Assembly: GCF_037975245.1 (NCBI RefSeq)
Contig: NC_092563.1
Span: forward strand, 2,588,501-2,652,500
Source: Apostichopus japonicus
Taxonomy: Eukaryota; Echinodermata; Holothuroidea; Aspidochirotida; Stichopodidae
Direction of reading: 5' to 3'
Length of the DNA: 64,000 bases
The translations under genes were made by a program, and so were the position numbers. Under the pieces are notes generated by a model. It saw only the letters and a list, made by a program, of their open reading frames with translations, had not been told where the DNA came from and ran no database searches. How positions within the stretch are numbered: position 1 is the first letter of the stretch; every line of letters begins with the position of its first letter. Positions 29,901 to 43,331 of this stretch are shown piece by piece.

Positions 29901-32900
29901 TAGCAACAGGTTATACACACATACATCAATTAGGAAACTTGACTGCAGAATCACTTACGGTTGCATAGCAGTGAGATTTGATAGTGTTAATCCAGAACCC
30001 TTCTTCAGCCAATGTCCCAAATCGACCGAGGAGAGCTTTAAGTTGAGGTATGGTGAAAGGACGGACCAGGTTCATCACGTGAAGGATTTTCGAAGCGGGA
30101 AACCTTGAGGAGGTCACCTTGGCATTGTCTCCTCTGATTGGCTCGTCAAACGATGCCCTCAGGACGTCTTGTATTTGCGCTCTTTTTTCCGTTACTGTTG
30201 TGAATGGATAAAATTATCGACAAACAGTATCATTTCAGCTGAACTTTACAGACCACACCTGTTTATATCGACTGTTATGTCACTCTAACAAGCCAACAAC
30301 ATATTTTATGCTCATATGTATTGGCATGTTGTGAAATCTTATTTCACAAAACAACTCCACCAGTAGCTTGGAATAATACATTTCCACAAGGAATCATCAT
30401 ATCACATGACCTCATCCTGAAAGACGTACAGACTGTGACTGCAAAGACTAAACAAAAAAGACAAAAATTGAATCAAACAGCCAAAATATTACCAAATATT
30501 TCTCTATTTATGATCTTTTCTTTTCTTGCTTACGTTTCTTTCTCATATCCACCTCTTTCTTCTTAGTGTTTCTCTCCTCCTCTTCGTCTTCTAATGGAAT
30601 GTCCGATAATTCATCGTCTTCGTCGCTGTACACTACCTGCTGTCTCTTCTTGACCCCATCTTCGTCATCCTCCTCCTCCTCCTTTGTCTCTTTGTTGTCC
30701 TCTTTGGTTTGACCTGTGACCTCCGTCTCCATCTCGCCTCCAGATTCTGCTTCCTTAGCTGAGGCTTCCTCCTCCTCCTCGCCTGCCTCTCCTTCATCCT
30801 CCTCCTCGCCGTCATCGATGTCACTCTCTTCCTTTCCGGAGTCATCTCTATCTTTATCCTTTGAAACCTGAACAAAGAGTGATGACAAATGGGAACCGAC
30901 TTCCTCAATCAACAGTATTTCTAGAGGCAGATGTGCAATATACAAATGATGAAATTGTTTGTGTCAGTTTGACTGATCCCTATTGTATTCACACATGATT
31001 GGATACCCTTCAATCTGACTAAGGTATCCATATACTTACAAGAACACTTGGCTGCCCTGGTAAGTCAGTTTCAACTTATTTGAATACAGAATGTTTTGTG
31101 TTTCACAAATTCAGTGCTTGAGTTTGGTGTGACAAATGAAACACTTTGTGCTCTCCTTTGCTCTCCTTCGAGTACAATACAACGGAAACCACAGAGTTAA
31201 AAATCATACACAAATGGGGTCAAGGGTCAGCCCCAGGGAATTGACATGGGAGTTCTTTGTATCGTCTCACCCTTAACGTTACCCTGGCCCAAAGCTATGG
31301 TGGCTACAAAAATAAAGAACTACACAGGACGAACTGTTTCAAACAAGAATTCCCCAAATTTCCATGTCTAGATCATATTTCCTTCCATTTTTCATATTTT
31401 CTTTTGTAGGTTCCTTCTTGCATCATTCCAATTAGCGGCAAACACTTGTTGCTCTTTACTTAAACAGACGAGAGATGAAATGATTGAGACAAGGTCAAAG
31501 CTACTAAACTAACGTCGACAATATAAGAGAATGAAGTCATTACCGAGGACGACGTCTCTTTCTTCTTTAGAGTGACCTTTCTGCCAAGTTCTTGTGGCCT
31601 CTCGTTGTTATCGGCGATGCTCTCCACCTTACTCTCTGCTGCTAGGTCAACCTCCATCTCCACTTCCAGTTCAGCTTCCATGTCTTTGATATCAGGCATG
31701 ATCTCCTGCAAAAACAATTCTTAATATTATTACCCTTTCTTTTCTTGTTTTAATATCTACATGTAACAATTCTCCCTTACCTTCCCACTCGTGTAGGCAA
31801 CAAAATATTTACTTTCATATTCAGTAACCATGGTAAGGTTCTTAACCAGGGTTGTTGATTTTTCTATTTTTTAAAAAGAATTCAGATATTTTTCTTCAAG
31901 TTTAAATCAGATGTATTTGATTTGAACCAATTTTCTTTTTTTTCATCCCATGAAGTGTAACATATGCATAATGAGTTTGTTTTTTATACTGGAAAGCGTT
32001 AGTTTTAGTAAAATGCAGTCTCAAGATAATATATATCTTGTGTAACTTTGAAATTAACTATACTTAATTTTATAAAGTTAATGAAAGTTAAGTCCTCAAT
32101 CGTGTGATAAGTCTTGAGATATCACTGATAATAAAGACCAACAAAATTAAGAATTAAGTTGTATGTAATCTACAACTTCTTGTATTCACTTCCTGGGTTA
32201 AAGGAAAGATTTGAGAAGGCTGGCACTTATTTTCTCTAGTTGAAATTATTTCGTTTTAATGTAAAATGACAAAAAATCAGGGTGATTTAACTTGACTTAA
32301 TATCGCCAATCATGTTCATAACTTTACGACTAGCACCTCTAAGCAAAGAAGTGGTTAACCCAACTGTGGACTGACTACAACCACTTTACCAATTTCGTGA
32401 AATGATATTCCGAAGATGCTGGTTTTAATCAAACTTTCAAGTCGAAAGCTTACTCCAAAAGGAGTGTCTAATTTTGAAGTTTGTAAATCTTTTTTTTTAA
32501 GTCTTGACTTGATTGTAATATCTTGGATCTGAGTGCAGTTCCAACTTACACTGTTGTTAAGGGGCTTGGTAAATGCTCATGCCTACCCAAAGAACATCTA
32601 AGTGTATAAATTCTACATAGGTGTATTTATTTTACACAGGTGTATTCATTTACATAGGTGTATTCATTTACATAGGCGTATTCATTTCCTGATGAACGCA
32701 CGTCTCCAGTAGACAAAGTGAATTCAAATCTCGACAAAACAGGAAGGTAATCAACATGTTGGAATTGTTCCTGCACCATAAGGAAAATAAAATTATAATA
32801 CCATCAGAACAAGTGACAGCACAATGCAGATTATATCCCTTCCTTATCTACTTAGACCTTTCTTTTTGTTTTTGAGTTATCATTAGATTGATACTATACC

Positions 32901-35900
32901 TTCAAGACATTTGTGCTGATGTTAACACTTGGTTTCTTCTTGGCGGAATCGTGAGATTTGGTAGAGCCCCATCTTCTCTTTCTCTGAGGTGCAGCTGTAC
33001 TTCCTTCCTTCTCCTTCTCTTCATCTTTATCTTTCTTCTCCTTTGCTGTTCATTTTTCAAAAAACCCCAAAAAAAAACAAGGAAAGAAAAAAGAGGAATA
33101 TTTAGGTTTATATCCCACAGTACATCTGTTTAACACCAAGTTTACAAGCTTTGTTTTTCAAACTTACAACAAAGTTTCAATTTGAGCTTCTGAATGGTAA
33201 CAGACAATCATAATTTGTAGGTTTTAATAAAGTTTGCCGAGATATTTTTGGGTCTACCAAGATATTTCTTTTTTTTGCTCAGTTGTGTTGTCCTTTGATG
33301 GTAAGAGCGGGAAGGAGAGAGCGGTGTGGGGTGGGTGGGGTTGAGTTCTTTATTATTTCTTTTACATTTCATAATGTAAAAATGAACAGATGATGACTGG
33401 CTGTGTTTCTTCCAAACTGACCAAAGGTAGTAGAGGACTTGGGAGAGAGGGTCGAAGGGAGGGAGGGAGAAGGGAGGGAGGGAGGAAGGGAGGGAGGAAG
33501 GGAGGGAGGGAGGGAGGGAGGGAGAGAGTGGGGTAGTGAGTGAGTAAGGTGGGAGGGAAATATTTAATCATAACCGCATTTCCACGATCATATGTACAGA
33601 ATCATCAGAGTTGACTGTTTACTTACATTTAAGTGAAATCCTCCTGGTCTTGACAGGTGCATAGACCTTCTTGGAGCTGTCGTCCTTCTTATAAATAATC
33701 AGAGAACCCTGAAAGGATGTCATAAGATAAGTATGTCAATAAGGATACATACAACTTCTGATACAAATGTTCATCTGTCTGTCCTTCTGATTGTTGCTGT
33801 TTTAACACTACTTTCCTGCTTACCTATTTTAGTGTATACTACTACTACAGTAGTACAGTTACACAATTCTTCAACAGGTCAGTACAAGTGCACAGACAGT
33901 TTTCAATGATAAACAATACTAAGTGTCAATTTATTCCATGACAACTATGAAACATAGGAAACATGGCACTAGCTTAAAGCTTCACTTTTTAGGTTTGCAG
34001 TTCCAGAGAACCACCAATTTTGCTCAGGGATTGAGGCTTAAGCGTCCACTGCAGTCTGGATTTAGGTACCATACACAGACAAGAAATTGATCAAAACTTT
34101 TCAGCATATGAATCCAAATTATCGACAAAGAAACTAAAAAGACCAGATTGCTTCAACTGTGGTTTAAACTTAGATTCATTTTTACTTTGAACTGAAACAC
34201 TTTCCTGTACTACTGTTCATTCAAATGAAATAAAAAACAAACAAACAGAGACATTTCATTGGTCTCCTCTGACTTTCGTCAATGTTTGAAATCGTTAACT
34301 TCTTGAATTTACATTTTGAAGACTGATCCTTTTCCTAAAGATGTTTTAAGTCAAAGCAAATTACCATTTTAGTTGGTGATAAACACGGGACAGTAAGATC
34401 TTACTCCAAGTATATATACAGTTGAACTACAAGCATTTAGACCTTATTTCATTTCTTTTACTCAGACTCAATTCACAGCTTTACACAAGGGAAAGGTTTT
34501 ACTAAAATGTCACTGTCAAAAATTTGGTGCTTTCCTTTCATGACCCAGAAGTTTGAACCAACGACATTTTAGAAATGTTGATATTTTGTTACAAGCACCT
34601 TGAATTTCCAAACTTTCTCAGCTGTTTACTTGATAGCATGCTGTTGACAGACTTGTGCAAACCATTTTTTTCTTTTCTTCAATTCTGTTGATTGTTCATG
34701 TGTGAGTCATCTACTGTATGAAATATTCTGAGCCATATTTTCACAAAGTTTGGAACGAACAGAAACTTGACAAAGTCTGATATCAGGCAGTCTTTATGAC
34801 ATTGGCTATAATAACCAAAAGTCATTTCAATTTTGACCAATATTGGGATAAATATCTCACACTAGACAACTAATTTAGGACTTTCCACTATAATCTAACC
34901 CTACACTTTGCCATTTCTCCCACTGGAGCACCAGCTTTTAAAGGTAATTAATGAAAATCAACAACATTGCCACCTATATAAAATCTGTGAAAAAGAAGGG
35001 AGAAGTGATTAATAGAGAACCCGTTCCGTTGTCAAATTCTAGAAACAGCTCGTCAATTCTGCCCATCACCACCAGCTGACACGGTTACATCAATCCTGGA
35101 AGAGGTCAGAGGTCAAGGAAACCATCAAAAAATGCCCAACACTTTGAAAACCATGCCTGGCCAAGGCAAAACCGCACCACCAAGTTCATCACATCTGTCA
35201 CAAAGAAATGGCGTGTTCATAACACCAAAGTGCAGAACTATTTTCCAGTTGGTTAAACTTTTTTCCGCAGTTGATGTTGTTTTATTCCCGTCACTTCTGA
35301 CTTTTAATGATATCACACATGTTATATTGTCACATAATGAACCAAGGGTTCTTCCATTGTCTTGCAAACTAACTGCTGATGCAAACAGCATAAATTCATG
35401 GCTATGTACACAAACTGATCGGTGCGCTCGTGTGGTCCATGTTTATGAAAACGTAGACTATAACTTTGTTGTTTTTATACTAGGTACAGTTATTCCACAA
35501 TGGATTGATTCCAATCATTTGTCCCGCTTGCTGAAGGATTCAAACTTCAGACTATAAAAATATTGTCCTGTCCAGTGACACTCTCCTCTGTCCATCCAAT
35601 CACAAAAGATGAATGTCAGATCACTTTAGCAGTACTTCTATGATGATTGTTTTCATGTCCCATCGAACATTTGCACACCTCATAAGTCCTCATAAGTTAC
35701 AAATCTGGCGAAAGTTCAATTGAGTGGTGTGTGACTCCCAAGGAGCCTAGTGGAGTTTCATTTGTTTCATAGCTTTTGGTTCCACATTCGCAGAAAGATG
35801 AAGTAAACATGACATGTCAACAAGTAAGTTCCAGGTATCTCCTGCTAGATTATTTTGTGGTTATTACGCGATAAGCAGTTGTAACAGCTTAACTGTGTAC

Positions 35901-38900
35901 ACATCTATCAGTAAGATAGTTCTCCCTTTCCGAGTGTCACAATCAAATGCAAGTTTTGATCACAAATCCAAACAATAGCTACAATAGTTAAAATCATGCT
36001 CACTGAATGCACATGGAAACAAATTTTGGCAATTCTTACCCATTCTATCAAACATGTTGCCAAGTTTTGAAGTGTTATCCTCATAGTCACATCAAATCAT
36101 GTTCATTCACATATCCATCACGATTATCAAATCCTTTCCAGAAAAGTGTTTCCACCGAGGATAGTCGCCACAACATTTACCGATGCAAACAATTTTATGT
36201 CCCTGTGATAAACTTTATCAGTTGTGTTCCAAAGAGTAGGTAAAAATTTTATCTTCCCTGTAATCATGTTCCTCTGAAAATATTTGAAGGACCAGTTTCG
36301 AATGAGGTATGTCTAACGATCTGACAAGACTGACTGATGCAGTCACTGTATAAATCTTCACATAGGAATTGTTCCATGGCGTTAGTCCTCTACCATCCAA
36401 ACACTCTGAATCGAAGTCAGCGCTCTCGATGCCACTACTCACTCTGCCCAACGGGCAACGTCGATACGGGTGCCTAACGGCAATAGGGACACAGTGACTA
36501 CCACACTCAAACCCTGCGGTACCTTGGAGTCACCCACAAACGATCACATGGCCAGGACTTGGACTTAAAACTTGAGCTGACAGCTATAGATGGTGGTTAG
36601 GTTGATAAGATGATATTAGCAATGCTAAGAAGGAGAAGACACTGTGAATAAAATAAACTACTGCAGATATTGTGAAACCACCCCCCCCCCTCCCCCCACA
36701 GTGCCTCTGTTGTCAATGTAGACCTATTTGGTGTCTTTATTTTTTTAAACTACTTTTAAAAAAAAGGGTAGTGTATTTCTAAAATAGGTAGAAAAGAACA
36801 GGAAACAAGGTCTGAAGGATATAGGAACCAGAGGTGTGAACTTTCTTAAAAACATAACCGTGACCCGTGCTTACTTCTTGCTTAATAATCCAGGAACACT
36901 TGTCAAGCTAAAATATCTATTCCTGATTTCAAATGATGCTTTAATAAGTACTATAACAGCTGTAAGTCTATTCCTAAATGTCTGGACCTAGTAGAACAAC
37001 AGTGATAGGGTGTGGTAGCAGCAGAAGAAAGGGGATGAGATTGGGAGGGGGTAAGTATTCTTCTTCCTGTGGCAGATTAAGAGACACACCTATCACTTAA
37101 AGCTATCTTCAATTTTAGATTTCACAAGACAAACTTGCCAGCTGAAAATTTTACAAGTTATCTAAGAATGCGAGGTGCCAGGAATGTGATATCGGATCAT
37201 TCCGATGACATGGGAAAGTTTTATTTCCATTTTTCATAAAAACTGTGCACATCCGTCTCTTTCCATAATAATTTGGGTACCAACATCTAATCGCCAAAAG
37301 TTACCAAAGGTTTTTAAAATTTGAACTTCTATCTCTAAAATTCAAAATAATTATATGACATATTACTCTTTATATTGCAAAACTGTTCTTAAAACCTGCA
37401 TATTGCGTTGAGTTGCAATCTTGGTCACTCTAATCAAGCCTTGTAATATGTACACATATATCAACAATAATCAATTGGGTTATAACCACATTTTTGGAAA
37501 CTTCAATGCAAAGTACAGCTTTAATAAACAAAATCTCACTACTAGCATTTGTTCACTTGGGTGACATAATAAGATATTTTTACCTTTTTAACGCCTTCCC
37601 TTTTATCACCTTCAATCTTTTCTTCCTTGGAGGTATTGTCCTTTTGCTTCTCTTCAGCAGCTGCTGGTTTTCTGTTGGTGATATGCAGGGGGAGGAAAAG
37701 CAAGCAATATTAACACCTTAAAATCCTTACTAAGGAGACCCCCCCCCCCCCCCTTTTCTTGCAGTTTCTGGTTTATTGCCTCCATATTTGGTACTATCTT
37801 CTTTGTATAGAAATTACATAAATGAGCCTAAAACTGAAATGTTTAAAAATGTAATTACAAGAACTTCCATACTCTCAAAATGACATTAAAAGTGAAGGAA
37901 AATGGATTTTTGGCATTTAGAGATCCAGCATAAATGTCAATTTGTATTGTCGAAGAGGTGGTCAATCAATGCCCCTTCTACAATGTTTAACCTCTCCACC
38001 CACAACTTGCTGTGTGATTACCCACTCCATCAATACATTCCAAATTACAATGTTCATTTATTGCTGACAACAGTAAACCCTTCCACCTGGCTTTCGTAAC
38101 TGTCTTACCTTCCACTGTCATGATCATCCTCGTCTTCAACTTCTCCATCTTCCACTTCTTGCACCTTTTCGATCTTCTCAACACCTTTCCCTCCCTTTTC
38201 CTCCTTCACTTCCACCTCTGGACTCTTTTCTTCTTTAACGGGTTCCTTCCTCGCTGACGAATCTGTTGCTTCCTCTGCCTCCATATCTTCTTCCTTCTCC
38301 TCCTTCTGGCTTTGACTTCCATCTCTATCCCTTTTTTTCTCACCTTCTCCATCCTGTTTGCTCTTTCTTTCACCACCTTTATCTCCCTTCATTTCATCGT
38401 CACCTTTAACGACAACTTTGTCTTTCTTGGCCTCTTCTAACTTCACCGAGATGGTTTCTTCATCCTTCCGGGCATCTCCACTTTTTTCCTTAGCTGGGTC
38501 TTTCCCAGTTTGACCACCCTCATCTTTGGCTTTTTCATTCAAACTGACGTCACTTTCGCTCGTCCTTGACCTTGTTCTTTCTTTCTTCTTCTTTTTGCCC
38601 TGGTCTCCGTCTTCCTGTCCAACTTCTTTCTTCCTCTTCCTGTCGCTACGATCCGTCTCGTGTGTCGTGCCTACTTCCATGGCAACCTCTTCTTTCTCTC
38701 TCGAATGCTTTGCATCATCCTCTCCTGTTCCCTCCACACTGCGTGCCTCCTCCTTCACGCTTTCTTCTCGATCTCCATTTTCCCTCTTTTCTTCCTTCGC
38801 CTTACTCTTCACCAAGTCTCCTGGTTCCTCCTTCTTTGGTTCGTCAACCTCTTTTACTTTCTTCTTCTGTTCAACTTCAGACTTTTCCTCCTTCTCCCTC

Positions 38901-41900
38901 TCTTTCGCTACTTCTTCCTTTTCCTTCTTCAGTACCTCTTCACCATCGCCTTTCGAGTCCTTCTCATCCCTCTTTTCTTCCTTCTTTTCCTTCGTGTCCT
39001 TTCCCGCTTCTACTTTCACCTCGGCTTTTGCATCCACCTTCTCCGTCTCTGCTGCGTTGGACTGGGCGGCTGACCTTCTGGAGCTGCTTCGGCGGCTCCT
39101 CCCTTCAACCACCTCGTTGCTCTGTTCACTGGTGCTCGATTTCTTCCTTCTTCTACCCTTCTGAGTTTTACCCTCTTTTTCTTTGGCCATAGCCTCCTCG
39201 GGTACAACCACCTCTCTCTCTACTTCTTTTGACACGGCTGTATCACTTTCAGGTGTTTCAGCTTCTTCCTCCTTGTCTGCCAATGGTGATTCTCCTTTGT
39301 CTTTTGGTTCTTCAGAATGGATACTTGCACTCTGTTCTTGATCTTTCTTAGCTTGCTCTGTTGATTTGACAGGAGAACAAAAATGGACTTAAAGCCTTCA
39401 GCAGTCTCTTCTGGTACATGGCGCGTTTTGAGACTTACAGCTAGCTATTCACTTTGTAGCAAGGCCATACAAATCAAAGTGATCACGGAAATGTCTATGG
39501 TAATCTTCCGGCAATGTGTTGTCTTTTCTAAGTTAATATTGGGTCCCTCCCAACCAAACGAGACTTTCCCTAAATGTTGATACAATATGAGCTGTCAATA
39601 TTTAGCAAAGACTTGTGTGACTTGTTCTTTTCCTCAAGTGGTCAATGATCAAATATTGTCATTGATGCCTTTACCATTCATATTAAGCCAAGCTACCCTA
39701 ATAGCCATGGCAGTGGTAGCCTAACAAAGTTTACTTGAAATTGCTTGTGGACTTAACATAGGTGCAGCCGTCTTGTTAACGATTTTGATCATTTTCCAAG
39801 GTGTCTACTGTAAGCCTAAAATAAAAGTTTTATGATAGCTATGGACTTTGGTTAGAATTGTACTACCAGGCCAAGGTGACCATATTTATCCACGAAATCC
39901 AAGAACATGATATTGTTGTTGACTGAGCTTCTACTGTCCAGTAGCAACTCCCCTGCAACATGATTTTTATTTGAGTTACATAGTGTATTACAGGCTTTGA
40001 AATTATTCACAAAGACCTGGGTTGCCTTTATCTGTGAGCCAAGAATGAACTTGCCATTTGTATAACCTAGCAGAATAATACAAACATATATATGTCATAT
40101 AAAACTATTGTGGGTGCAGGGAGATGCTTTAAACAGTTCTTACATCTTCGGTTTAATCTGTCTCTACATTGTCTACTCATTGTTTACCTTCAGAGTTATA
40201 CAAATTTGTACACCATTTGTGACCTTCACGTTATTTAATACATTTACTGTACCCTTAGAAGACATCAAATTCATTTCCCTCTTACCTGTAACAGTGACCC
40301 CTAACTTACTGGTAAAGGTCTTTATAACTTATTTATTTATCAAAATTATGTTAAGTTTTCCATCAAATGACTTTTACTCAACTTGGTTGTCAAGGTTGGC
40401 CAAACTTACCTTTCTCACGCCTCTGTTCTTCTAACAACTCCTGCTGTTCTCTCAAATACTGCTTCACAAAAGCGTTGGAGCTGACAGATTCATCCTCAAA
40501 CTGTGTACACAACAATAAAGCTGACGTGATGAAAGATAGGTCATATTTGATAATGAGATATTTACATGGCTAATTGAAGACAAAGCCTGGGTAGTTCTTT
40601 TGTTTCTATAGTTATCTCATTCTTATCGGCAAAAGAACCAAACTGCTGCCTATTTGAAAAACCAGGTTACTCTAAAGTATCAGTGCTGGATCGGAGAATT
40701 TAGGCCAACAGGATATAATAAGCCTGTTATGGGTTTGTTTTGGCCAATGCTCATGAAAATGTCTTGGGCGAGAATCTACAATGTTAAGCCATATCAAAAA
40801 AGTAGCAATTGTCTACACTCTATAAAGAAATCATTTAAACATGTTGACCTGAAAAACTAATAACGGTGAGCACACTTTCAACTGTTCCGAAAATAAATAT
40901 CTTGTAGTCTTCTACTGTATATGGATTTCCTTGATCTTAACATGGAAGTGGAAGTAAATGTACAGATCTTTAACATACCGACTGTTGTGTTATGCCAGTG
41001 GAGGAAGATGCATTTTTCTGCAGTTGCTCTAGCTCTAATTGCTGTAACAAAAAAGAAAAAAGAAAAAAAAACCTGTGAACTTTGGAGGGTACCAAAATTA
41101 CAATGTATTATCTTTTGCAATATTTATTGGCAAAACACTAGTGTTTATACAACTACCATAGTCAGTGGCAGAGCTAGGGGTATTGGTCAGGAGGGGCGAG
41201 AATGGTCTGTAGGGGCGCTTTCGACACTATCTAAGCGGAGCGCCACCACAGGTTGGCGCGTAGCGTACATAAATTTTTTGAGTAAAGATACTCCCTAGAT
41301 CGCCGGAAATGACCCTTTCCGGGCCTGGCTAATTCGCAGATAAACGAAGAATAAATAGGCGCATCGCCAAATTACACCAACAAAATGTGACAAATGTCAA
41401 TATGTAGATGAGAGCGCAATAAAAAAAAACAATAATTGCGAATAAGTAAAAAGTGGTAAAGAGCTGAAAAGGGCGCCAGCAGTCCATTTGAGTCCGTCAG
41501 GGGGGGCATTCACCCCCCCCCCCCCTGACTGTATGGACGCTCCGCCACTGACCATAGTGAATCAAACTGTCCTGAAAGACCAGACAGTACTTTACAAAAG
41601 TCCAGACCTTGTATTATAAATGTTTCACATTTTGTTGTAAACCTTTTCACTGTCACTTTCTCAGTGTCTGTAGAACATTGCTGCTTTTGGGGTACAAAAA
41701 CTGAAATGTGCATAACGTAATGAGATATCTTCACCAAATAATGCTGGGTCCGACAAGCAAGGATGAAATTAAGCTTTCAAAGGCCATCTACTGTATGAAA
41801 AGTGGACTTGGTGGACATGTATGACAAAGATCATGCAACTACAAGTATAAGGTAGCAGGTACAGCATTTTGTTTACTGTTTACGTTTGGTTACAAAATAA

Positions 41901-43331
41901 GCGTGTCTGAAAATGGGGGATTGCCTGGGTAATATTAAGCATTAAAAGCTGACTCCTTGACTGTATTCTGTTGCATTTAATATAACAAATTAAAACTTAA
42001 ATTAATTGCTATCTGAAATAAATGTCACGCCAAGTATACCATGGAAATAAATTTTTGGGTGCAAGAGTTTTAGTCTCCAACGCAAATTAAAAACAGGCTG
42101 GCCAGGACTTGAAGTTCAGAACTGCTCTGCAGGATTTATATGGTTGGACAATTTTAACCAAACCGCCCAGCTGGCACAATGGAGCATGAAGGAAGAACAA
42201 ACAGCATAGGCTAATGCTTAATTACTCCATTAATGGAACAATGGCAATAAGTTATAACAAAGTGGCTATTTTTACGACTAGTCGTAAGAATAATTTATAA
42301 ATACGCATGCGCGGTTGTTTTAACGTGGCTATTTTTACAACTAGGAGTACTATTTTTACGACTAGGAGTAACAATAATTTCCGGTTAGGGTTAAGGTTAG
42401 GGTAAGCGCTTGTGTTTAGGGTTACCCCTACTACATGCGCAGTTGCTTTATTTACTTTACTGCGCTTGAATTCGCCAATGTCGTAAGAATAGTTTATAAA
42501 TAATTGTTACGACTAGTCGTAAGAATAGCCACGGCCAAGTTATAAACTTGACTGGAACCAACATAGGCAAAGTCAAGGCCTACGGGGTACTTGTTTGTCT
42601 TAGTGTGGCCTAGGGGTAGGCTTATTGCCTAGGCCCTAGATGTACACTAAGTATGAGTGTTAGACAAATGATGTACAATTATAAATCGAATGTGGAATAC
42701 AGTACATAGGCCTAGGCTGCAAATTCTTTTATTACGGTACATAGCCTACAAAGTATTGACTTAGCCTAGTTAGGAATAACAATAGAAATACATTTTTAAA
42801 TTTAAACCTTTATTGTTTACGACTATATATGACTGAAAAGTACATATTTTTAATTTCGTAATGTAAGCTAGTTTAGTAATACAAGATTAAAATAACATTC
42901 CCTTGGTTGAGTCACGAAAACTAACTTTTAAAAGAGTAGAAGCTTGTGTAGTCTCTCACGTGGTCATAAAATGTTCAGACTTAAGCCTTCGACTTAGGCT
43001 TGCCGTAAGTGTTTACACATTAACCTTGAGTCCAAACAATTACGACTTCGCGAACGGTGGTATTCTTTCACACGGGAGTATCCGCGTGAGAAATCTTACA
43101 GCATGCCCATAAACTTACACAGTTTGCTTAGCCTATCAAATGGATAGGCTCGCCTCGCATGATAAATAATCATGAACTTACAGCTTTTAGTCTGTCAATT
43201 AACTGCACCTTGCTCCCTCCCGTAGGTAGTCCACGCTTTTTTAGTTCCTGTTTAAGCTCAACTACACGCAATGTGTCGAGCGCTTTACCCTTAATCGTCA
43301 GTTCTTCGGCAAATGCTACTGGCTCAGCCAT
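26931..43331 (-). CDS. ACIN1: Acinus (apoptotic chromatin condensation inducer; exon-junction/ASAP complex)
   Basis: Acinus scaffolds the ASAP complex with RNPS1 and SAP18 on the exon junction complex and influences splicing and apoptotic chromatin condensation. Fourteen exons, in transcript order, close to 1102 aa: 43331-43182, 41041-40979, 40500-40410, 39357-38109, 37671-37584, 33708-33627, 33045-32900, 31705-31544, 30867-30534, 30194-29959, 29213-29106, 28623-28344, 27648-27539, 27140-26931. Exon 1 encodes the SAP DNA-binding domain ([20 protein letters not shown]). Exon 3 keeps [15 protein letters not shown], and exon 7 keeps KRRWGS and KKPSVNIST. Exons 10-11 hold the RRM ([20 protein letters not shown], about residues 823-895). 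Exon 13 has the RNPS1/SAP18-binding motif ([23 protein letters not shown]). The last exon ends in RSPRR repeats. Exon 4 is a very Lys/Glu-rich stretch of about 416 residues. The exon 12 donor is an unusual GTTTAC. Introns between 33709-37583 and 41042-43181 are long and partly filled by repeats. Confidence 0.93.
29504..29821. mobile_element. MITE with long inverted ends in ACIN1 intron 10
   Basis: CTCCAATTATAGCACGCTAT at 29504-29523 is matched in inverse by the segment ending at 29821 (ATAGCGTGCTATAGTTGGGG). Similarity continues inward for about 65 bp on each side, including GTAATCGACCTGCC against ATAATCGACATGCC. The element is about 318 bp with no coding capacity. The outer edges are approximate and no clear target duplication was found. 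Confidence 0.75.
32614..32688. repeat. minisatellite, about 18-bp unit, four copies
   Basis: The unit TACATAGGTGTATTCATT is repeated about four times with small changes in ACIN1 intron 7. Confidence 0.85.
33441..33525. repeat. purine-rich (GGGA)n tract
   Basis: About 85 bp of GGGA/GGAA repeats on the plus strand in ACIN1 intron 6. It is pyrimidine-rich in the transcript, and long frames across it are artefacts. Confidence 0.9.
33709..37583 (-). other. long ACIN1 intron 5, no gene seen
   Basis: This 3.9-kb intron has no recognisable exon on either strand. The open frame at 35132-35557 (141 codons, plus strand) lacks any known motif, splice context or conserved look, and I treat it as chance. 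C runs occur around 36670-36700. Confidence 0.55.
41161..41552 (-). mobile_element. TIR element, family A, copy 2 (392 bp)
   Basis: In ACIN1 intron 1, the ends GTCAGTGGCAGAGC and GCTCCGCCACTGAC are inverted, with CATA directly repeated outside them (41157-41160 and 41553-41556). The block at 41226-41310, read on the minus strand, matches the conserved block of the copies at 1157 and 59493 (TACGCTACGCGCCAAC, TGGTGGCGCTCCGCTTAGATAGT). A G-run/C-run hairpin lies near the other end (41500-41526), the same layout as the other copies. The terminal sequence differs from that of copies 1 and 3, so it may be a subfamily. Confidence 0.75.
42258..42536. mobile_element. MITE with long inverted ends in ACIN1 intron 1
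   Basis: Inverted ends of about 45 bp share GTGGCTATT, TTACGACTAGTCGTAA and AATTTATAAA-like sequence. A 9-bp direct repeat AAGTTATAA lies on both sides (42249-42257, 42537-42545) and looks like the target duplication. The interior contains telomere-like GGTTAGGGTTAAGGTTAGGG. There is no coding capacity; the length is 279 bp. Confidence 0.85.

Noticed and set aside
30633-30908. Arg-rich second minus-strand frame
   Set aside because: Out-of-frame shadow of ACIN1 exon 9; the true frame is fixed by both splice sites.
33362-33571. Pro/Leu/Ser repeat frame on the minus strand
   Set aside because: Product of the GGGA tract, not coding.
35132-35557. 141-codon open frame on the plus strand in ACIN1 intron 5
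   Set aside because: No known motif, no splice context, and an overlapping frame on the other strand is similarly open. It looks like a chance frame.
38526-39192. Long plus-strand frames of 208-212 codons opposite ACIN1 exon 4
   Set aside because: They are the complement of a Lys/Glu-rich exon, giving Ser/Phe/Leu-rich shadows with no independent support.
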